This document shows positions 38,300 to 52,372 of a stretch of 64,000 nucleotides of DNA, piece after piece. Location of the stretch: the NCBI GenBank assembly GCA_964036155.1, contig OZ038422.1, positions 12,361,201-12,425,200 on the forward strand, in the 5' to 3' direction. Under the pieces are notes generated by a model. That model was not told where the DNA came from and did no database searches. It worked only from the letters and a program-made list of their open reading frames with translations. Both the position numbers and the translations under genes were made by a program. This DNA is from Diploscapter coronatus. Taxonomy: Eukaryota > Nematoda > Chromadorea > Rhabditida > Rhabditidae. Every line of letters begins with the position of its first letter. Position 1 is the first letter of the stretch.

Positions 38300-41200
38300 C
38301 TAAAGCAGTCCTTGTCGAGTATCAACTTTTCCGCTCTTCGCATCATAGACAATGATTTGTGTGGGCGGAAGCATCTCTGCTTTCTTCGGCTCAACTTCCC
38401 CAAAAATCTCCCGAATCTGAAAAATTCCCCCTTTTCGACAATGAATGAACAACTCACATTTGTGATTCCTCCATTATGCTTCTTGATGATCTCGTCAACA
38501 AGCTCGATGACCATTTTGTTTGCGAATTGAATGTTTGTCCGACTGCAACAAATCATTTGTGTAAATCATATTGAATGCCTCTCCAACTGACTTGCTGACG
38601 TGTAGAATTTTCTTCTGTCTGACTCGCTCACAAATCCACTGGTTGAGTTTTCGATTGAACAGGGGAATGCCGAACACGCAGTCCAACACAGCGTAGTCTT
38701 CGAATGTCTCGCCACTTTGCAGATTTCTTAAGTCAACTCATTTTGATGGTTATTTCCAAAGGATCATCCCTTCGAAAGAGATATGGTCCTTTAGTAAAAT
38801 TTGGAAGAAGATGGACTTTAAGAAAGTCAGATTTTAGCCACAGAAATTCGAAATCATCTCACCCTCCAACTCTCTGCTCGACAGACTCAGGAAGCGGGAT
38901 AGTGATTGTGTCCCTCCTCTTCTCTTCCGCTCTGTCCTCCTTCAAATTCTCCTTGTCTTCACTCTGCTTCTCCTTTGCCTTCCTCTGCAACAGAGTCACA
39001 TATCCGCACATGCTTGGCAGCCCAATTTGGTCATTCAGCTTGATGATTGCAGGATGATTCACAAAAGCGTCTGCAAAGACGAAGTCATTTCCCAAAGACA
39101 TCAAATCATCCAACCTTTGTCCTGTTTCTCTTCATCCAGATATGGAAAAGGCACATAGACGAGTTCGGGCGAATCGCTTGCAGCTGGATATTCCTGAAGA
39201 AGAGAAATAACGCATTTATAGGGTGATGATGCATAATTTAATTCATTTTTTACATTGGAAAATATTCCATCGCCCGACATAATAGTTGATGTCATAACTC
39301 AAAGGATGATGAATGATAAAAGATACTTTGTTAATTAGATACCCTAATCTTCCTCTTTAATATTCTAAAGAAGTTTTGTTATTTCATTGCCTAGTAGACA
39401 GCAAAAAATTTTAAAAAATTGTTTAGGAAAATAAGTACCAGCCTAATATATGATAGAATGGATTATTCCCACCCACCTGAACGAAGTAGGCATTTGTCAT
39501 GAGCAGGTCGTTGAGAGTGGGCAGAATGTGGTGGGTGGAGACGATTTGCGGCTCGTGATTTGCCGAGGACAGAAGCAGTCGAGGGGAGCGACACAGCAGA
39601 GAGGGCAGATGGCTGATGCAACTGCCTTTGGGGTAGAACAGAGAGGTCGGACCACTGCAGGTCAGACCATAGATCGAGAGACGGAACCAGGGGGAGCTGC
39701 TCTGAAATTGCGAACCGAATAAATGAAGAGAATGAAAGAGGAGATGAATGACCTCTGGATTGGAAGGACCGATGAAAGGGATGGAAGATATGGGCAGAGT
39801 GCAGGCATCAACCGACAGAGGGGCCATTGCCACGAGGATTCTGAACGGACATATATGGACTGGAAGCAAGGCTGAGTGGTATGATTTCGTATTTTCTTTT
39901 ATTCTTTCATTATGAACTATCTACGAGTCATCAGTCCAGCCATTTAAAAAAAAAAACCTTTCTGGAATAGATGCAGAATTATGTTCCACATATGTTACAG
40001 AAAGAATTTCTCGAAAAGGTTGGAGGAATGATTTTAAAAGAAATTCATAGGGAAAAAATGGAAATCATGCCTTCCATTCCGATTAGAAGTGTATTTGCAG
40101 AGATAAAACAAACGAACAAACCCATAGCTCTTCGCGAGGACACGAGCCCGAGTGGCGGAGTCCAAAGAGAGCAGCGATTCTCCCCTGACCATGTCTGTCT
40201 CGACTTCCTCCTTCAGACTCTTCAACGAATCGAGCAGAGCCATCGCATGTTCGGAATATCGCTGTGCCTCTCCCTCTGCAAACTGGTTGACCGATTCGAG
40301 CTGCTCGAGGAAGTCTGCCATGTACTCGTCTGCCAGTTTGCCCACTTCGAACAGAGTCACTGCGTGGCTCTGAAATGGATGGTCGTTGCAATGCTATACA
40401 GAGAGTTGACGAACCTTGAGTGATTGGGATAGATTGCCCATCATGAGGAAGGCGGCCAGAGAGGAGTCGAACACGAAGGCAGCCCTGTTGGAGGTGCCCA
40501 ATTCTGATGTGGAGGATGGGTTGGAAGAGAACGATTCTGCCATGTCCTTGGATGCAATCGACAGGGCGTTCAGGTCTTCTGAATCGTCGTCGTCCATTTG
40601 GTCGTCAAGCGAGCCGAAATCTGCCACCAGAGGTACCGCCGACTCGTCTCTGCAACCAACGGTTCATTTGTTTCTTCAAACTGAAAACGGAAACGAACTG
40701 AGAAGGGGAAAGCAGGGCTGAATTAGGCGAATTTGGAGAGGGAATGGACGAGGATGCAGAAGAGGGAGACCTGCCACTGGCTGGCTGACCGCCGCTCCCA
40801 ATGACTATGCCCAGTGCTCTCCAACTCGGGTGCAGCTGCACGGACTCGATGCCCGTGATTCGTTTCCTCGCGAACCCCAATCGACAGAACAAACTGATTG
40901 CGTTCTTCACCAGCTGCAGGTCGATGTGCAACATGTCTGCCATCTGCAAGCAATGTACTCAATTCACATAGTCATTTTGTCGCTTCCTGAGAGAAGGCAA
41001 ACACACACACACCATCTGAAAAGGGAATGGGGAAGGATAGGACTGAATTGGTAGATATTGATTTTTGTCTAAAAATGTCCTACGCAATGCGATCAACATT
41101 CTGATCCCGTGTATTTTCTATCTTGCCCTATCCCTTATACAGAATCATAGAATTCTCGAGGTGTATGTCTTTTGGCTGAAAATACAATTTTGTGAAGAGT

Positions 41201-43676
41201 GAGCACAAAGCATTTTCTTTCCAATGAAAATACGAATACAATCTCGCGAAGGCGATTTTCGAGGTGAGTACTTTTTGTCAAACGCTATTTTTCCCTGATT
41301 TAGTAATAATGTGCTCATTTCTAAAACTCTTACAAATATTATACCTGTCTTTTGTAGTCCATATCAGCCACGTGAAATTTCAATTTAGAATTTTCACAAT
41401 ATTTAATTTCGCGCGACCCTGATCCATACCTAATTTAGGAATAAGTATAGAAGGGAAGTAGGGGAGGAAAATTGAAAACGAGTGTGGAATACAGGAGGCC
41501 GATTGTACCCACACTTTGCAAATTGTGTGCTCACTCGTGACAAAATTTTACTCACAGCTGTACTTTTCAGGAAGTTATCTAGTCAATCAGCTTACCTCTT
41601 TGACAGTGGTCTGTTCGTCGATGGCCACGAAGATCTTGTAGAGCAGATTCTCGAAATAGTCGCCCAGAACTCGATTCATCACGAATCCGTCGAGTGGGGC
41701 CACTGAAATCAATAAATAAGTCTAGGAAGATAGAAAACGCATCTGTAGTGTTGTTCGGTGTTTAAAAGAACGCTTTCCAACTCGAAAACTCCTGCACAAA
41801 TCAACAATGAAAGTGCTGTCCCATTTGTTCATTAAAGAGAAAGGGAAGCAAAACGTCGGTTTAATCAGAACTATCGTTTCGGGTTGAAGCAGCCCTTTTC
41901 TGCGACGAATACTGTCGCTTGATATTCTCTACTCAGAAACCTACGGTAGATATGGTCAGATTCCTCGACAGGCACATCGCAATAGACGAGTCCTCTCTCG
42001 ATGAGCAGCTGCAGAATGCTCCTGTCCAAACTTCCCACAACCATTCCCTCTCGGGTGTCCTTTTCGTGGTCGAGAATCGCATCCACCATTTTCTTCTCCT
42101 CAGGCAGCAGGACCTTCACATCAGCCTCGCAAATGTTGCCTGTCCTGACTCGCCACCAGGCATCCAGCTTCACGTTCTGCGGTGTCTTGGGCATAACCTG
42201 AGTTATGCTTCTTCCCAGGTTGAAGATCTTCCGATACGACCTGCAATGCAGTTCATTTCAAAGAGTCCGTTTCAACTGTCCACACTGCGACGAAAGTTTC
42301 ATGGACCGTAGTTGCGCGTCAACATTTCAATGAGCAGAGAAAATGAAATAGTACGCGCAGAGACGAAAAAGGAGGAGAAATAACGTTGATTTTGTTTGCC
42401 ACTCAGTTTCTGGGAATATTTGAAACTTTTATGAATTTTACCAAACACGAACTTGTCGGATTAGCCGTACTTCGACTTACAATAATTCTGAATTTTCGAA
42501 AGTTCGTCTTGTTTATGCAGGGCGAATTCAAGACACCAAAATTACGACTTTTCCAAAAAAAACGAACATTACTGCAAGTGAGAGACAAGTGTGTGGATCA
42601 CGACCTCGAAGTCGGAATCGAAAAAGATCTTCTAGGAAGCTCAGAAACTGAGCCACAAAGTTAGTGTACGCAATTAGGCGTCATTAATACGCATAGCGAA
42701 TGAAACAATCGACGTGTACCTACAGACCTGTTCTGATTCATCAAATCGATGTATTTGTTCCTGCCGATTCCCAGCAATCGAACGGCGTCTGCAGCAGTGA
42801 AGTTGGGCAGAGAATCGTAGGACTTCTCGGAATTGAGCATATCCTGCAAAATGGTCACTTGAAAGTGATTGCAAATAGTCGGCAGACCAGAATGATGTTA
42901 GTGTAGTAGCTGAATGGAGTGATGCGCATTTCCTTGTTGATGACGTCACTTAGATGGTATGGATAGAGCATGAGGTGGCTGGCCGAGTAGCGAATCAGAA
43001 TGTCGTAATAGTCATTCGGCTTCGCCTTCACATTCCGCACCAGGTTTGTCTTGTGTCTGCAACCATTCGGCTTCTTCATTTGACATTTATTAGAGGTGGT
43101 TCATGGTCATCCATTTGAAAAATAAATCAGCGATATGATATGGATAGGTTAGGGGATGGGCAAGAAGGCAAATATTTCGAGCGCGCTACTTGACGAGTTG
43201 ATCACAGGAAAACAACATAAACCCTCCCAAAATATGCCCCTAAACCCTAATCCTTTATCTGAAGCCTTGATGATGAAGGGATGAATGATAGATTTTGAAG
43301 AAAAAGATTTCTTATACGACTTTTTTCGAGTAGTTTACCTTTTGTTACGTCATCATGACTCTGATATAGGGTTAGGGGTAGGGGACTGGTAGGCTATATC
43401 TTGTCCCATTGTGATCAGCTCATCGAGTAGGAGTAGGGTGTTCAGTCTTTGATACTATCTGGCTCTACCCTAGCCTAACCTAGTTACAGGGGGAGGATGG
43501 ACTATTTAAAAAGCCTTCTTATACATTTCCTCTTCCACTTACCTCAGCTGATTTCTGATCGAGTATTCGAGGATGAGTTTGTCGTATTCCTTGGCCGAGT
43601 TGCCCAGCATTTGCTTCACGTCGTCAGGCAACTTCGTCCACGGAATGTTGTCTCGAATGCACTGCTCCACATCCAT
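38300..43676 (-). CDS. FAM91A1: FAM91A1 homologue (golgin-vesicle tethering cofactor)
   Basis: FAM91A1 works with TBC1D23 and the WDR11 complex in capturing endosome-derived vesicles at golgins. The minus-strand gene starts at 43676 ([20 protein letters not shown], one base after acceptor TGCTTCTAG) and ends at 38300. Conserved blocks in human order: [87 protein letters not shown] (around 40900), [20 protein letters not shown] (around 40450), [40 protein letters not shown] (around 38680). A Ser/acidic linker sits between the second winged-helix segment and the AFVFDSS block, as in vertebrates. At least a dozen exons. The final exon is 38437-38300 by eye. Confidence 0.92.
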
Positions 43677-43843
43677 TCTAGAAGCAGAGACAATTGAAGA
43701 GGCAATGCTCAAATGAAAATCACAGATATTTCATGGTCGATAGAAAGAACCATGTTCATCTACAACAATGAAGAGGAAATGATTGTCAATTCATTTATTA
43801 GACCCGTATATTTTGAGAAAGAAACATTGTCAAAACAATTGCA

Positions 43844-46041
43844 TCAAAAGTGTGCAGCAGGCAGATCGAAGCCTCCATTTCCACCGGCAAATCTCTCGCT
43901 CCTGTGTCGAGCAGAAAAGCCCAATTCATCGCCCGGGTTCCACTCGTTGGGCACCTTGATGATGGCATCCATTTCGTCTCTGGCTCTGCCCTGGGTCGAG
44001 AATGCCGAATTCACCGCAGGCATTGTCGGGTCCAAGGAAGGCAGAATGAATCGAGAGCCTGCAGTCTCTCATGTTTCCTTATCGTCCCCAACTTCTCTCG
44101 ACTCACCAATTCCAGGAATTTCATTCTCGGTAGCAGTCGCCCATCGGAGTCGGGTGTGTCTGCCTTTGGGTTTCCATTCGGCAGGAGGAATTGGTCTCTC
44201 TTCGACAATCTGCAATTCTTCATGTCTGTAGCCCACTCATTATATCGTGCTTCCAACCTGTTTGACTTTGGCGTCTTCTGGATTCAAAGTGTTCGATCCG
44301 AAAAGTCGCGGCAGCACATTCACTCGCTTCAGACCGACTCTGCCCTTCTGTTCATCCGTCAGCATTTCCCTCCCCCCTAACTTCTTCTCCAAGCCTCCAT
44401 CCATGAAGAGAGGCGCTATTTTTGGGTTGTTCTTCAGATTTGTCAGAACTCTCGACTCAGAAATAGACTGAGTTTCTGCGTCTTTCAACTCCGATGGACT
44501 GACTCCCACAAGCAGGGGAATCATTTTTCGAGTTCTGAAGGCTTCATTCATGCACAAGTTCTTCCGAATATCTTACTTTGTAGGTATTTTCCTAGGAGTG
44601 AAGAGCCCTTCCCCTCTGCCGAAATTCCACGGTTTTGGCTGCAAATACTTCTCGACATTTGAGCCTCTGCAATTCATCTGTCTGCTTCTATTCTTCCGCG
44701 CATTTTACTCACTCATATCTGCTGGCTCGTTTCCTGTCCATCTCCTCGGTGATTTCTTCGAATTTGCCCTCGAATCTGCCCGGCGCCCTTCTAATTCCCT
44801 TCCTCTGTACGTCTTCTTCCTGATCGTAAAAGACATCATTCATCCCCAAAACGAGTGCAGCCTTTCCATCCATCTTCGTCTCTACGTGCTTCTCCTCCTC
44901 CTCTTCTTCTTCTTCACTTCCATCTTCAGAATCAGAATCGTCAAGTCTCTGTCGTTGTGTCCTGTCACGGATGGGGTCATCGTTTTCCCTCTCGTAGAGC
45001 AGCGAAGCTACATGCGGATTGTCGAGCAGCTGTTTGAGTCGAGGACTCTCCCTCAATCTCCTGATGAGTTGCTTCGTTCGCTCACTCTCCTCCTCTCTGC
45101 TTTGTCCGATTGGATCATCTTCTGCAGCGGCCATCCATTTCCGAATTCCCTGCCCTCGCGATTGCGTCATTGCCTGTCTCTCAGGGCTCTCTGTCTGCCT
45201 ATCCTCTGCTCTTCCAACTCCCTGCATTCCATTCATTCCACTCAGCATCTGTGCCTGTTGTTGTGCCATCTGAGAATTGTCATCTTTCTTCCCTTCACTC
45301 ATTCATTTATTCAATTCCACGAACCTTGAATGGATTCCTGCCTGCAATGATGTTTGCCACGAGTCCAGGCAGAATCTGCACTCGGAATTTCTCCAACACA
45401 GCCTTTGCAATCTGAATCCGAATTATTCAAATGCACTGATGAAATGTAATGCAGAGACCTGTTCGGAAGGGTCCTCTGTTTCGAGTTTCCTCTGCGTGTC
45501 GATTGCCTGTTCGATTCCTCTCAGACTGCTCCCGATGGGAATTCCGTTCTGATTGAGCATGTCTGAATGACTATATATTCTTGCTATCGTTCATTGCAGC
45601 CAACTCACCAATGAATGCATTTCCAGTCCTCCTTTGCAACTTGGCCATTTGTGCCTGCTGCTGCACTGCATCCACAGCCAACTCATTCACACTCAGTTTA
45701 CTGTATTTATGGAACTGCTCAGGGTGCACCTTCTTGAGTACCTCCAGCTGTGTTTTGAATGCGCTCTTCGCCATCTCGATCTGGCCCGTTTTGATGAGTG
45801 CATCTGAATTCGTCACTCATTGACAATGGCTGACTGGCTGTACAGATCTGTTACTCACCAATCGCATTCACAGCCATCGTTTCGAGGGCTCCCTTGCTGA
45901 TCGGCAATTTGGGCACTTTCTTCGACTCTTCATCTGCTTGGGAGAAACAGACTCCGCAAAGGAAAAACAGACCTGAATTTCGACGAGTTAGATAGATAAA
46001 TCATTGATTTAAAATGCACCTGCAATTCTCGCAGAAGTCAT
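43844..46041 (-). CDS. secreted acidic/basic low-complexity protein, unknown family
   Basis: Multi-exon minus-strand gene. ATG 46041 begins MTSARIAGLFFLCGVCFSQA, a clear signal peptide interrupted by a phase-1 intron (about 46018-45975). The mature protein starts with a Lys-rich helical part (KTGQIEMAKSAFKTQLEVLK, VNELAVDAVQQQAQMAKLQR). A Gln/Met-rich stretch and an acidic run (DDSDSEDGSEEEEEEEE) follow. Then comes a conserved-looking middle (QPKPWNFGRGEGLFTPRKIP, MIPLLVGVSPSEL) and a C-terminal part ending NEWNPGDELGFSARH...DLPAAHF. Frames join through introns of 37-50 nt. I recognise no domain. There is no KDEL-type tail, so an extracellular location is likeliest. It ends only 168 nt upstream of the FAM91A1 start on the same strand. 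Confidence 0.7.
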
Positions 46042-46483
46042 TGTCGACGAGTGTTTCCCCTCCAGTCTCGAGACAGCGTGAACCTTTGACCCGAATCGGC
46101 CCAATCCAGTCGAATCAAGCAGTCATAAATCACGCTCACTACTCCCCTCTCACCTTTCCTATCACTATCACTCGAAAACCGGTTTTGGAGATGAATTCAA
46201 GATAATCCATTTTATTCTTCACTGAGAGCAACACGATTTTAAGCATATGGTAGAACTTAAATTGTGAAAAGTATCACATCTGACCTGTATCTGAGTTAAA
46301 AATGGTACACGAAAAAGACTTAGAAATGGAAAGATATAGATAAGAATACAGGGTTTGATTCGATTTTCAGATGCCTGTCTGAATTGTCATAATTGATTTT
46401 CGAATTGTGAAAGATTTTCCCGTAAGCTTGTAGCGAACTAGTAGACTTCTAACAGAAACCGAACAGAGGGAGAAACAGATCTC
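46042..46483. other. intergenic gap between MARCH6 and the secreted-protein gene
   Basis: 442 nt with no gene seen. It should hold the MARCH6 3' UTR and any promoter or leader of the downstream gene. Confidence 0.4.
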
Positions 46484-49400
46484 TCAATTAGCCGAGGCTG
46501 CAGCATTCTGTGCAGCTGCGGAGGCAGCGTTCCTCTCATAATTGACTAGCTGAGTGCCGATGAGATACCTCAAAGTATCCACTTAACAGGCAAATGCATG
46601 CGCTTTGACTCACTTTTCATTCTTGATCTTCTCGGCCAAGTCTCGCAGTTTCACCATCTGCCACTGCAGGAAGGCGCCCGCCAAAAGAACGAACAGAAGC
46701 ACTGGATAGCTGTAGAAAAGCAGCCCGATTGACTGATCGTGTGACACTTCTGAATGATGAATTAATGAAACAATCATTGCATAGTTTTGAAGAAAAAGAC
46801 TGTTGACTTCAAAGATAGCACAAGGACTCTTGTAAAATTCACTAGAAGTAAAAAATGCTCATCAGGACTGGACGAAATTTCGACTGCCTCGAAAGCTGAT
46901 TCCTCAGATTTTCTGCAGATTCGATATCTATCTGTCTCACCGAAAAGCCTGGATCCAATGTAGGTGAGGCAGATTGGGGCAGCGATGAGAGTGGAGAGGC
47001 AGAGGGAAATGGGCAGGACGAGTTGAGTGAGAATGCGCGTTGCATGCAGATCCATCAGACCGTCTTGGTAGACCTGAATGAGAAGAATGATTGTTTTTAG
47101 TGAGTGAAGAATAGATGACCTGCTCGAAAGCGGCTTTCATCCACCAGTCAGGGCCGCTCAGAACGGCTGCACAGAAGATCTTCACGTGCAGAATGCCCAT
47201 CGTCCAGTCCTGCCACGGGAAGAAGATCGGAGTCTGATTCTTCACGTTTCACACTCGTTGCATTGAAATGCAGAACAAACCTGTCGATACGTTAATCGAA
47301 TTGGAGTGATTGCTACGAGCTGGAAGTAAGTGCCCAACAGATAGGGAATGACGAACACGACTGGGATGGCCACCACGAAGCAGCGACAGGCGATCGAGAG
47401 GTACTGCAGGATGAGCTGCTTGAGCTGGGCATTGCTCTCAGTCAGGAAGGAATAGACCATGGCGATGCATTTGCCCACTAGCCAACACACGTACAGGCCT
47501 ATTGCTACCTGAATTCAGATTGTCCAGATTGTTAGAGAACGAAGTGGGTTCATGTCCAATCTCGTCACAAGCTCGATTTTTCTGGGACGGGTAAATTCGT
47601 GACAAGCCTGTCCATTTCGACTTACAGTGTAGAGCTCGTGGACATTCGTGTAGTTGGTCAGACGGAAGATCACATAGCGGCCAATTGAAACTGAAACAGA
47701 GCAATTGATTTAGTCGATCAGATTTGCTATCCGATTACCTGGAAGAATCAAACAGACGAGTGCGGAAACGCACCAACTGAATGCGAGGATGCAGATGAGA
47801 GCGATGATGCGAAGAGCGAAGTAGGCGGGACGGGCATAGGGCTTGTCCTGTCTCGGCTCGCGCAGCAGCAACAGGGCTTGATGCTCGGCTCCCAGACCGC
47901 CTTCTTGAGCGACTGGGTTATCGCCTGCAGCTGGCTGCATTTGCACTGCTTGTGGCTGCATTTGCGGCACTTCATCTGCATCCACATTCACATTGACGTT
48001 CCCATCCTCCCCCGCATTCTGCTCTGCTCGATTCCCTGCCTGTGGCTCATTTTCGGCCTGTCCATCTCGATTATCCGACAGAAGATATCTGCAATTCTCC
48101 ATGTGATTGAGCATCCCCAATCAGGGTTGTTCAGAAGTCAAAGTTGAACCGAAATTACAAAAATTCAATTTCAAAATCGAAGTAAAATGACCGTTTCTTA
48201 AAAAAAAAGATTCCCCGAAGTCGAGATCAAAGCTTCAGGACAACACTCTGATCTCAGCATTCAATCAACTCACTCTTCCAAACTGAGCAGTCTCCCCACA
48301 TAGACGCACCAGATACGAATCAGGACCTTCAGGTAGACTCGGCTATTTGTCTGTTCGAGCAGAGCTGGCATTACCACCTGAACAGGTTGGAATGGTTCAA
48401 GGAAACGGATTCTCATTCACCAACCTGCAGAACCAGAAGTTCGAGAGACAGTTCGCTGAATGGGATGTCTGCAGAGAAACTGACGTTGTAGGGCAGAAAG
48501 GAGGGCATGAAGCGCTGAATCAAACTGAGGGGCACGAACAGAATCAGCATGATTATTAAGAAGAACAGGGACTGAAATTAATTCATTATAAGGAGGTGCG
48601 ACACAGTCTGAAATGGCAATTTAAAAAAATTTATTTTAGAAAGAACGTCTACTTCTTCCTCCAACTTTTGCTGACTCATCCAATCCTACCCCTAACAACT
48701 ATCCTATTCATGGGTGTGCAGAATGTAAGTTTTGAAATATTTCGAATCGGAATCAGAATTCTGTACATCCCTAATTCTTTCTTATGGCTTGATTAGAATT
48801 GCCCTGGTATTTCAAGAGTAACGTGTTATTCCCATCAGGACTAGACGAAATTTTCCGTCCAATCTTGATTCCCATTTACACAACTCAAAAGAAGAGATGG
48901 TCTTTCAGAAACCAGCCCGATTTAATTAATTTCGAAACCTACAGTGGAGGCGATGAGGCGACGGAGATGACGAGAGACGGGCAGCTCGATCATTTCCTTA
49001 ACAGACTTATAATTTTTGCCAAAGCTTACAATTAACACTCCACCCAATCCACATAAAAAAAGTCTCACACTCGCATCTTTATTCACAAGTCTGTACCTGA
49101 ATAGGATTGAAGTCGGGGTCGTTAAGGTTGCGCAAGAAGAAGAGCACGCCTGGGCGAAGCACTTCTCGAAGGAGCACAACGAACGAGGCCGAATAGAAGA
49201 CATACACCTGCAATGCAGAGATGCGGACATGAATGGGATGGACGAGGAATGAGAGATGAATTGAACTGACCATTCCTGTCATCCAGCGAACGAACACGAA
49301 GGCCGTGGGGCTGGCTGAGAAGGAAGCGATTCGGGAAGACAGAGTCGTGGAGAATAGAGTCTGAATGGGCCTGATTAATTGGATGAATTGTGGAGAAGAC

Positions 49401-51449
49401 AGTGCCGCAATCCTATTCACTCACTCACCAGAGAGCAGAGGTCCATCCAACAGCCACAAATGATCGGGAAGAAGCCGATTTCGATCAAAACCAGCAGAAA
49501 CACTTTCAAAATGAGGAAGCAGATGCCCAGCAGACGGTACAACCTGAAGAGAAAGAATTGGACAATGAGCACTGGAATGGTTGAACTGACGTCTTCAATT
49601 TGAAGAATTGGACAACGTAGTGAGTGCCATAGATGATCAAAGTGACGGTGACATAGCCAGTGAGGATGGATGCAATCGAGGGAAAGTAGTGGATTTTTGG
49701 TAGAATGCCCAGCAAATTCAGGAAGAAGCTGCCGACTTTGTAGGGCGAAAATGCTGCAATAGAATTATTGAACGATCAGGAATGGGTGGCGGGGTCGCTT
49801 TTCTCAATCTCCAGCGAGAGTGCGGGGTTGTAGACGAGAACTAGAGAAAACGAAAATGAATGAAGAATGGGATAGGGGTAGGGAAGACGAATTATTGATG
49901 ACCCCCAACTCGGACCCGAACCCTTCTTTTTGGGGGCCGACTCCGCCAACATTCCTGTGAACGATTAAGGAATAGTTTAACTGACCAAAGAAAACTGTGA
50001 AGACAATGCTGAGGGAAATGGCCCATAAGACGTATTCGAGGAAGGCGAGCGAGCCATCCAAACCGATCAGTCTCTGCCAGGTGAACTCTTCGAGTCTGCA
50101 AAACCGCATTGTTTGAATTCCCCATTTGTCTTCCATTCCCTTACCTGTCCAGGTCTCTCCAATTTTCCACCCTTTCCTGCTGTCCTGCCTGTGCAGCTTG
50201 AAATGGTTCTTCCCCAATCTGATTCTCTCTCTGCTCAATCTGCTCTCTATTCATCCGATTTATCTGCTCTTCCTCTGCGTTGCCGCCTCCTTCCTGAAAT
50301 TGCATAATTGATCAAATGAATCATTTCATTTTCCTGTTCACTTTCAGATCTGCAAGAAAACAACCGCAACTACAGTGCAGTTCCAAAATTTTTTTTATGA
50401 TTCTGGGGTGCAGTGCGATTACGACAGTAAATTTCAGAAAAAGTCACAAGTTTGTTCACCTCATCAGTTTCGAACTCGTCTGCTTCGTTTTCCCCCAGCC
50501 GCATGTCTTCATCGCCATTTTCACTGCCCGATTCACCTGCATATTCTTCGTTTTCAGCGGTGTTTAACTGCTCTTCCTCAGCTGCATCCGCTGCAAATCT
50601 ATTTTGTTTACAGTAGAAATTTCTGAAAACTCACGAATATTAAGGAAATCTTGCGGACCGCCCAGCACAATCTGCTCTCGCAGCCAGAGCAGGGAAATGA
50701 ACGCGCAGACGAAGAGGACGATGAGCAGACTTCCCTGAATGAACTCTCGTTAGAATCGCCCTATTCGATGGTCGACAGACCTTGCCGATATCTGCAACGA
50801 GATGGTCTGTGTGGAAGAGTCGAAATGGCACGAGAAAGAGATCATGGAAGGGGGAGTAGAAGACTGTGTGATAGATGCGGGCTGCTGTGATGGGAACGAT
50901 GCCTAGCCAGGAGACGAGCACGAGCGTGTAGAGCAGCCACGTCTTGACCATTCCAACCAGACTCCACCAGATGCCCTCTGCAATTTCGGAGATGGGTAGA
51001 GCCTTGGGCATGTCTTCTTTGTAGATCGGCTGGAACGAGTACCGATAGTTGCACAGCTCGCATACTTCCTTCTTGCTGAAATGGAGAAGGAATTGGTCGA
51101 CTGGAAGCGAAGGAGAGGAAGCGCTTACCTGTATTTGAGCCACTCAGTGAGACATTCCTGATGGACGTATTTGATGCTTCCCGTGCAGAGACAGGGATAG
51201 TAGAGATGACCCTCGTCTCCTCTGCAGACTCGACATATCACTCAAATCAGGGTAATTAGAGTCAATTCGACAGAAAATCAATCAATTCTCACGATGTTCT
51301 TCGGATTCTGCAGAAGTCGATGGCTGACTGCGCAGAGGCAAAGCTGCATGATGGGGTTGTGAGGACTGCTGCTGCTGCTGCGACTGGATGTGAAACGAAC
51401 TGCTCGATTCCGGCTGCACTTCGTCGGGGGCTCCACCTGTCGAATCCAT
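46484..51449 (-). CDS. MARCHF6: MARCH6/Doa10 RING-CH E3 ubiquitin ligase
   Basis: ER membrane ubiquitin ligase of the ERAD pathway, with many transmembrane segments. Start 51449 ([11 protein letters not shown], Ser/Gln-rich lead). RING-CH C4HC3: [44 protein letters not shown]. This is followed by [18 protein letters not shown] and the first TM pair. Later blocks match vertebrate MARCH6 in order: [14 protein letters not shown] (around 50050), [20 protein letters not shown] with DPDFNPIQ (around 49150), [12 protein letters not shown] (around 48970), [15 protein letters not shown] (around 47200), [13 protein letters not shown], and the conserved C-terminus [11 protein letters not shown], where human has YLVGQRLVNYE. 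An Ala-rich tail ends the protein. It is the first gene of the same-strand cluster; no acceptor is seen right at its ATG. Confidence 0.94.
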
Positions 51450-52372
51450 CGTCGTTGTGCAGCTCAGGGATTGGACATCGAACGAACGTAATTCGAGTAG
51501 AGCTGAAAACAGGGCAAGCCTGAATGTGAAGAAGACCTTGACTACGACACGATAAATGATAATTTCAAGAGAACCGAAGAGAATTGACGAGAAAAAGCAG
51601 AAAATAATACAAAAAAGATAGAAGATAAATAAAAGAAACTACATGCATGAGTGAAGAGGAGGAGAAGGAGAGGCAGAGAAGCAGGAGCATGTGAATTGCT
51701 GCACACTGCTAAAATGAGAGCAGATAATAAAAGGAGAGAAAATGATTGACTGACTGACTGCCTGCCTCTTTACTCAAGTTCTCGAGCTTCGTCCCCTTGC
51801 AAAAATGCGTTGATAGTAGAAACGTGGTAGTCTAGGATTGAAAATTTGGGAAGAAAGTACTCTTCAAGCCCAAAATGTCATAAAAAGACCTAGTCTAGAT
51901 TGATAATACATCTGATCGAATGTTTGTATGTCAAAAATTAGCGCATAATTTTTGTCTACAAGCTGAATTTGTACAGCGAAAAAGTGTTCATTTTGAGGGG
52001 CAAATTTTTGCATTTCAATTTGGAAATTTCTAAATTTTATTTTTTCTTCACAAAAACCTTGTTTACACTCCAGTTAACCTTTTTATATAAAAAAAAAAAA
52101 AAGATTTGCTCCGTACATACATTTTACACATTTACTTGAGGACTCTAGCTAAGACTTTGATTTTAGTGACATTCACTTAAATGATAAACCATGTTTAGGA
52201 ATCGATTTTTAGTCTGATAAAAATTGCAAAGCGTCAATTTAGTAGTTTGATTCTCCTTTCTTCGGTGATCAACTTCAAACTCACTAATTCCAGACATTCT
52301 CATTCAATCAATACCCTTTTACTATTTCCATTTTGAAATAATACTGATGATTGTTTAGGTCTCTTAGAAAAG
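51450..52372. other. intergenic between MARCH6 and F-box/kelch (divergent genes)
   Basis: About 920 nt between two divergently transcribed genes. GA-rich near MARCH6 (51590-51740), then AT-rich with an A-run at 52088-52102. The block CTTCACAAAAACCTTGTTTA...ATTTGCTCCG (52047-52115) resembles 7190-7255 in a Dispatched-like intron, suggesting a shared old repeat. No gene seen. Confidence 0.45.

Noticed and set aside
44550..45329. 259-codon plus-strand open frame
   Set aside because: It is the antisense of the acidic/Lys exons of the secreted-protein gene; Glu/Lys codons read backwards give Phe/Leu/Ser.
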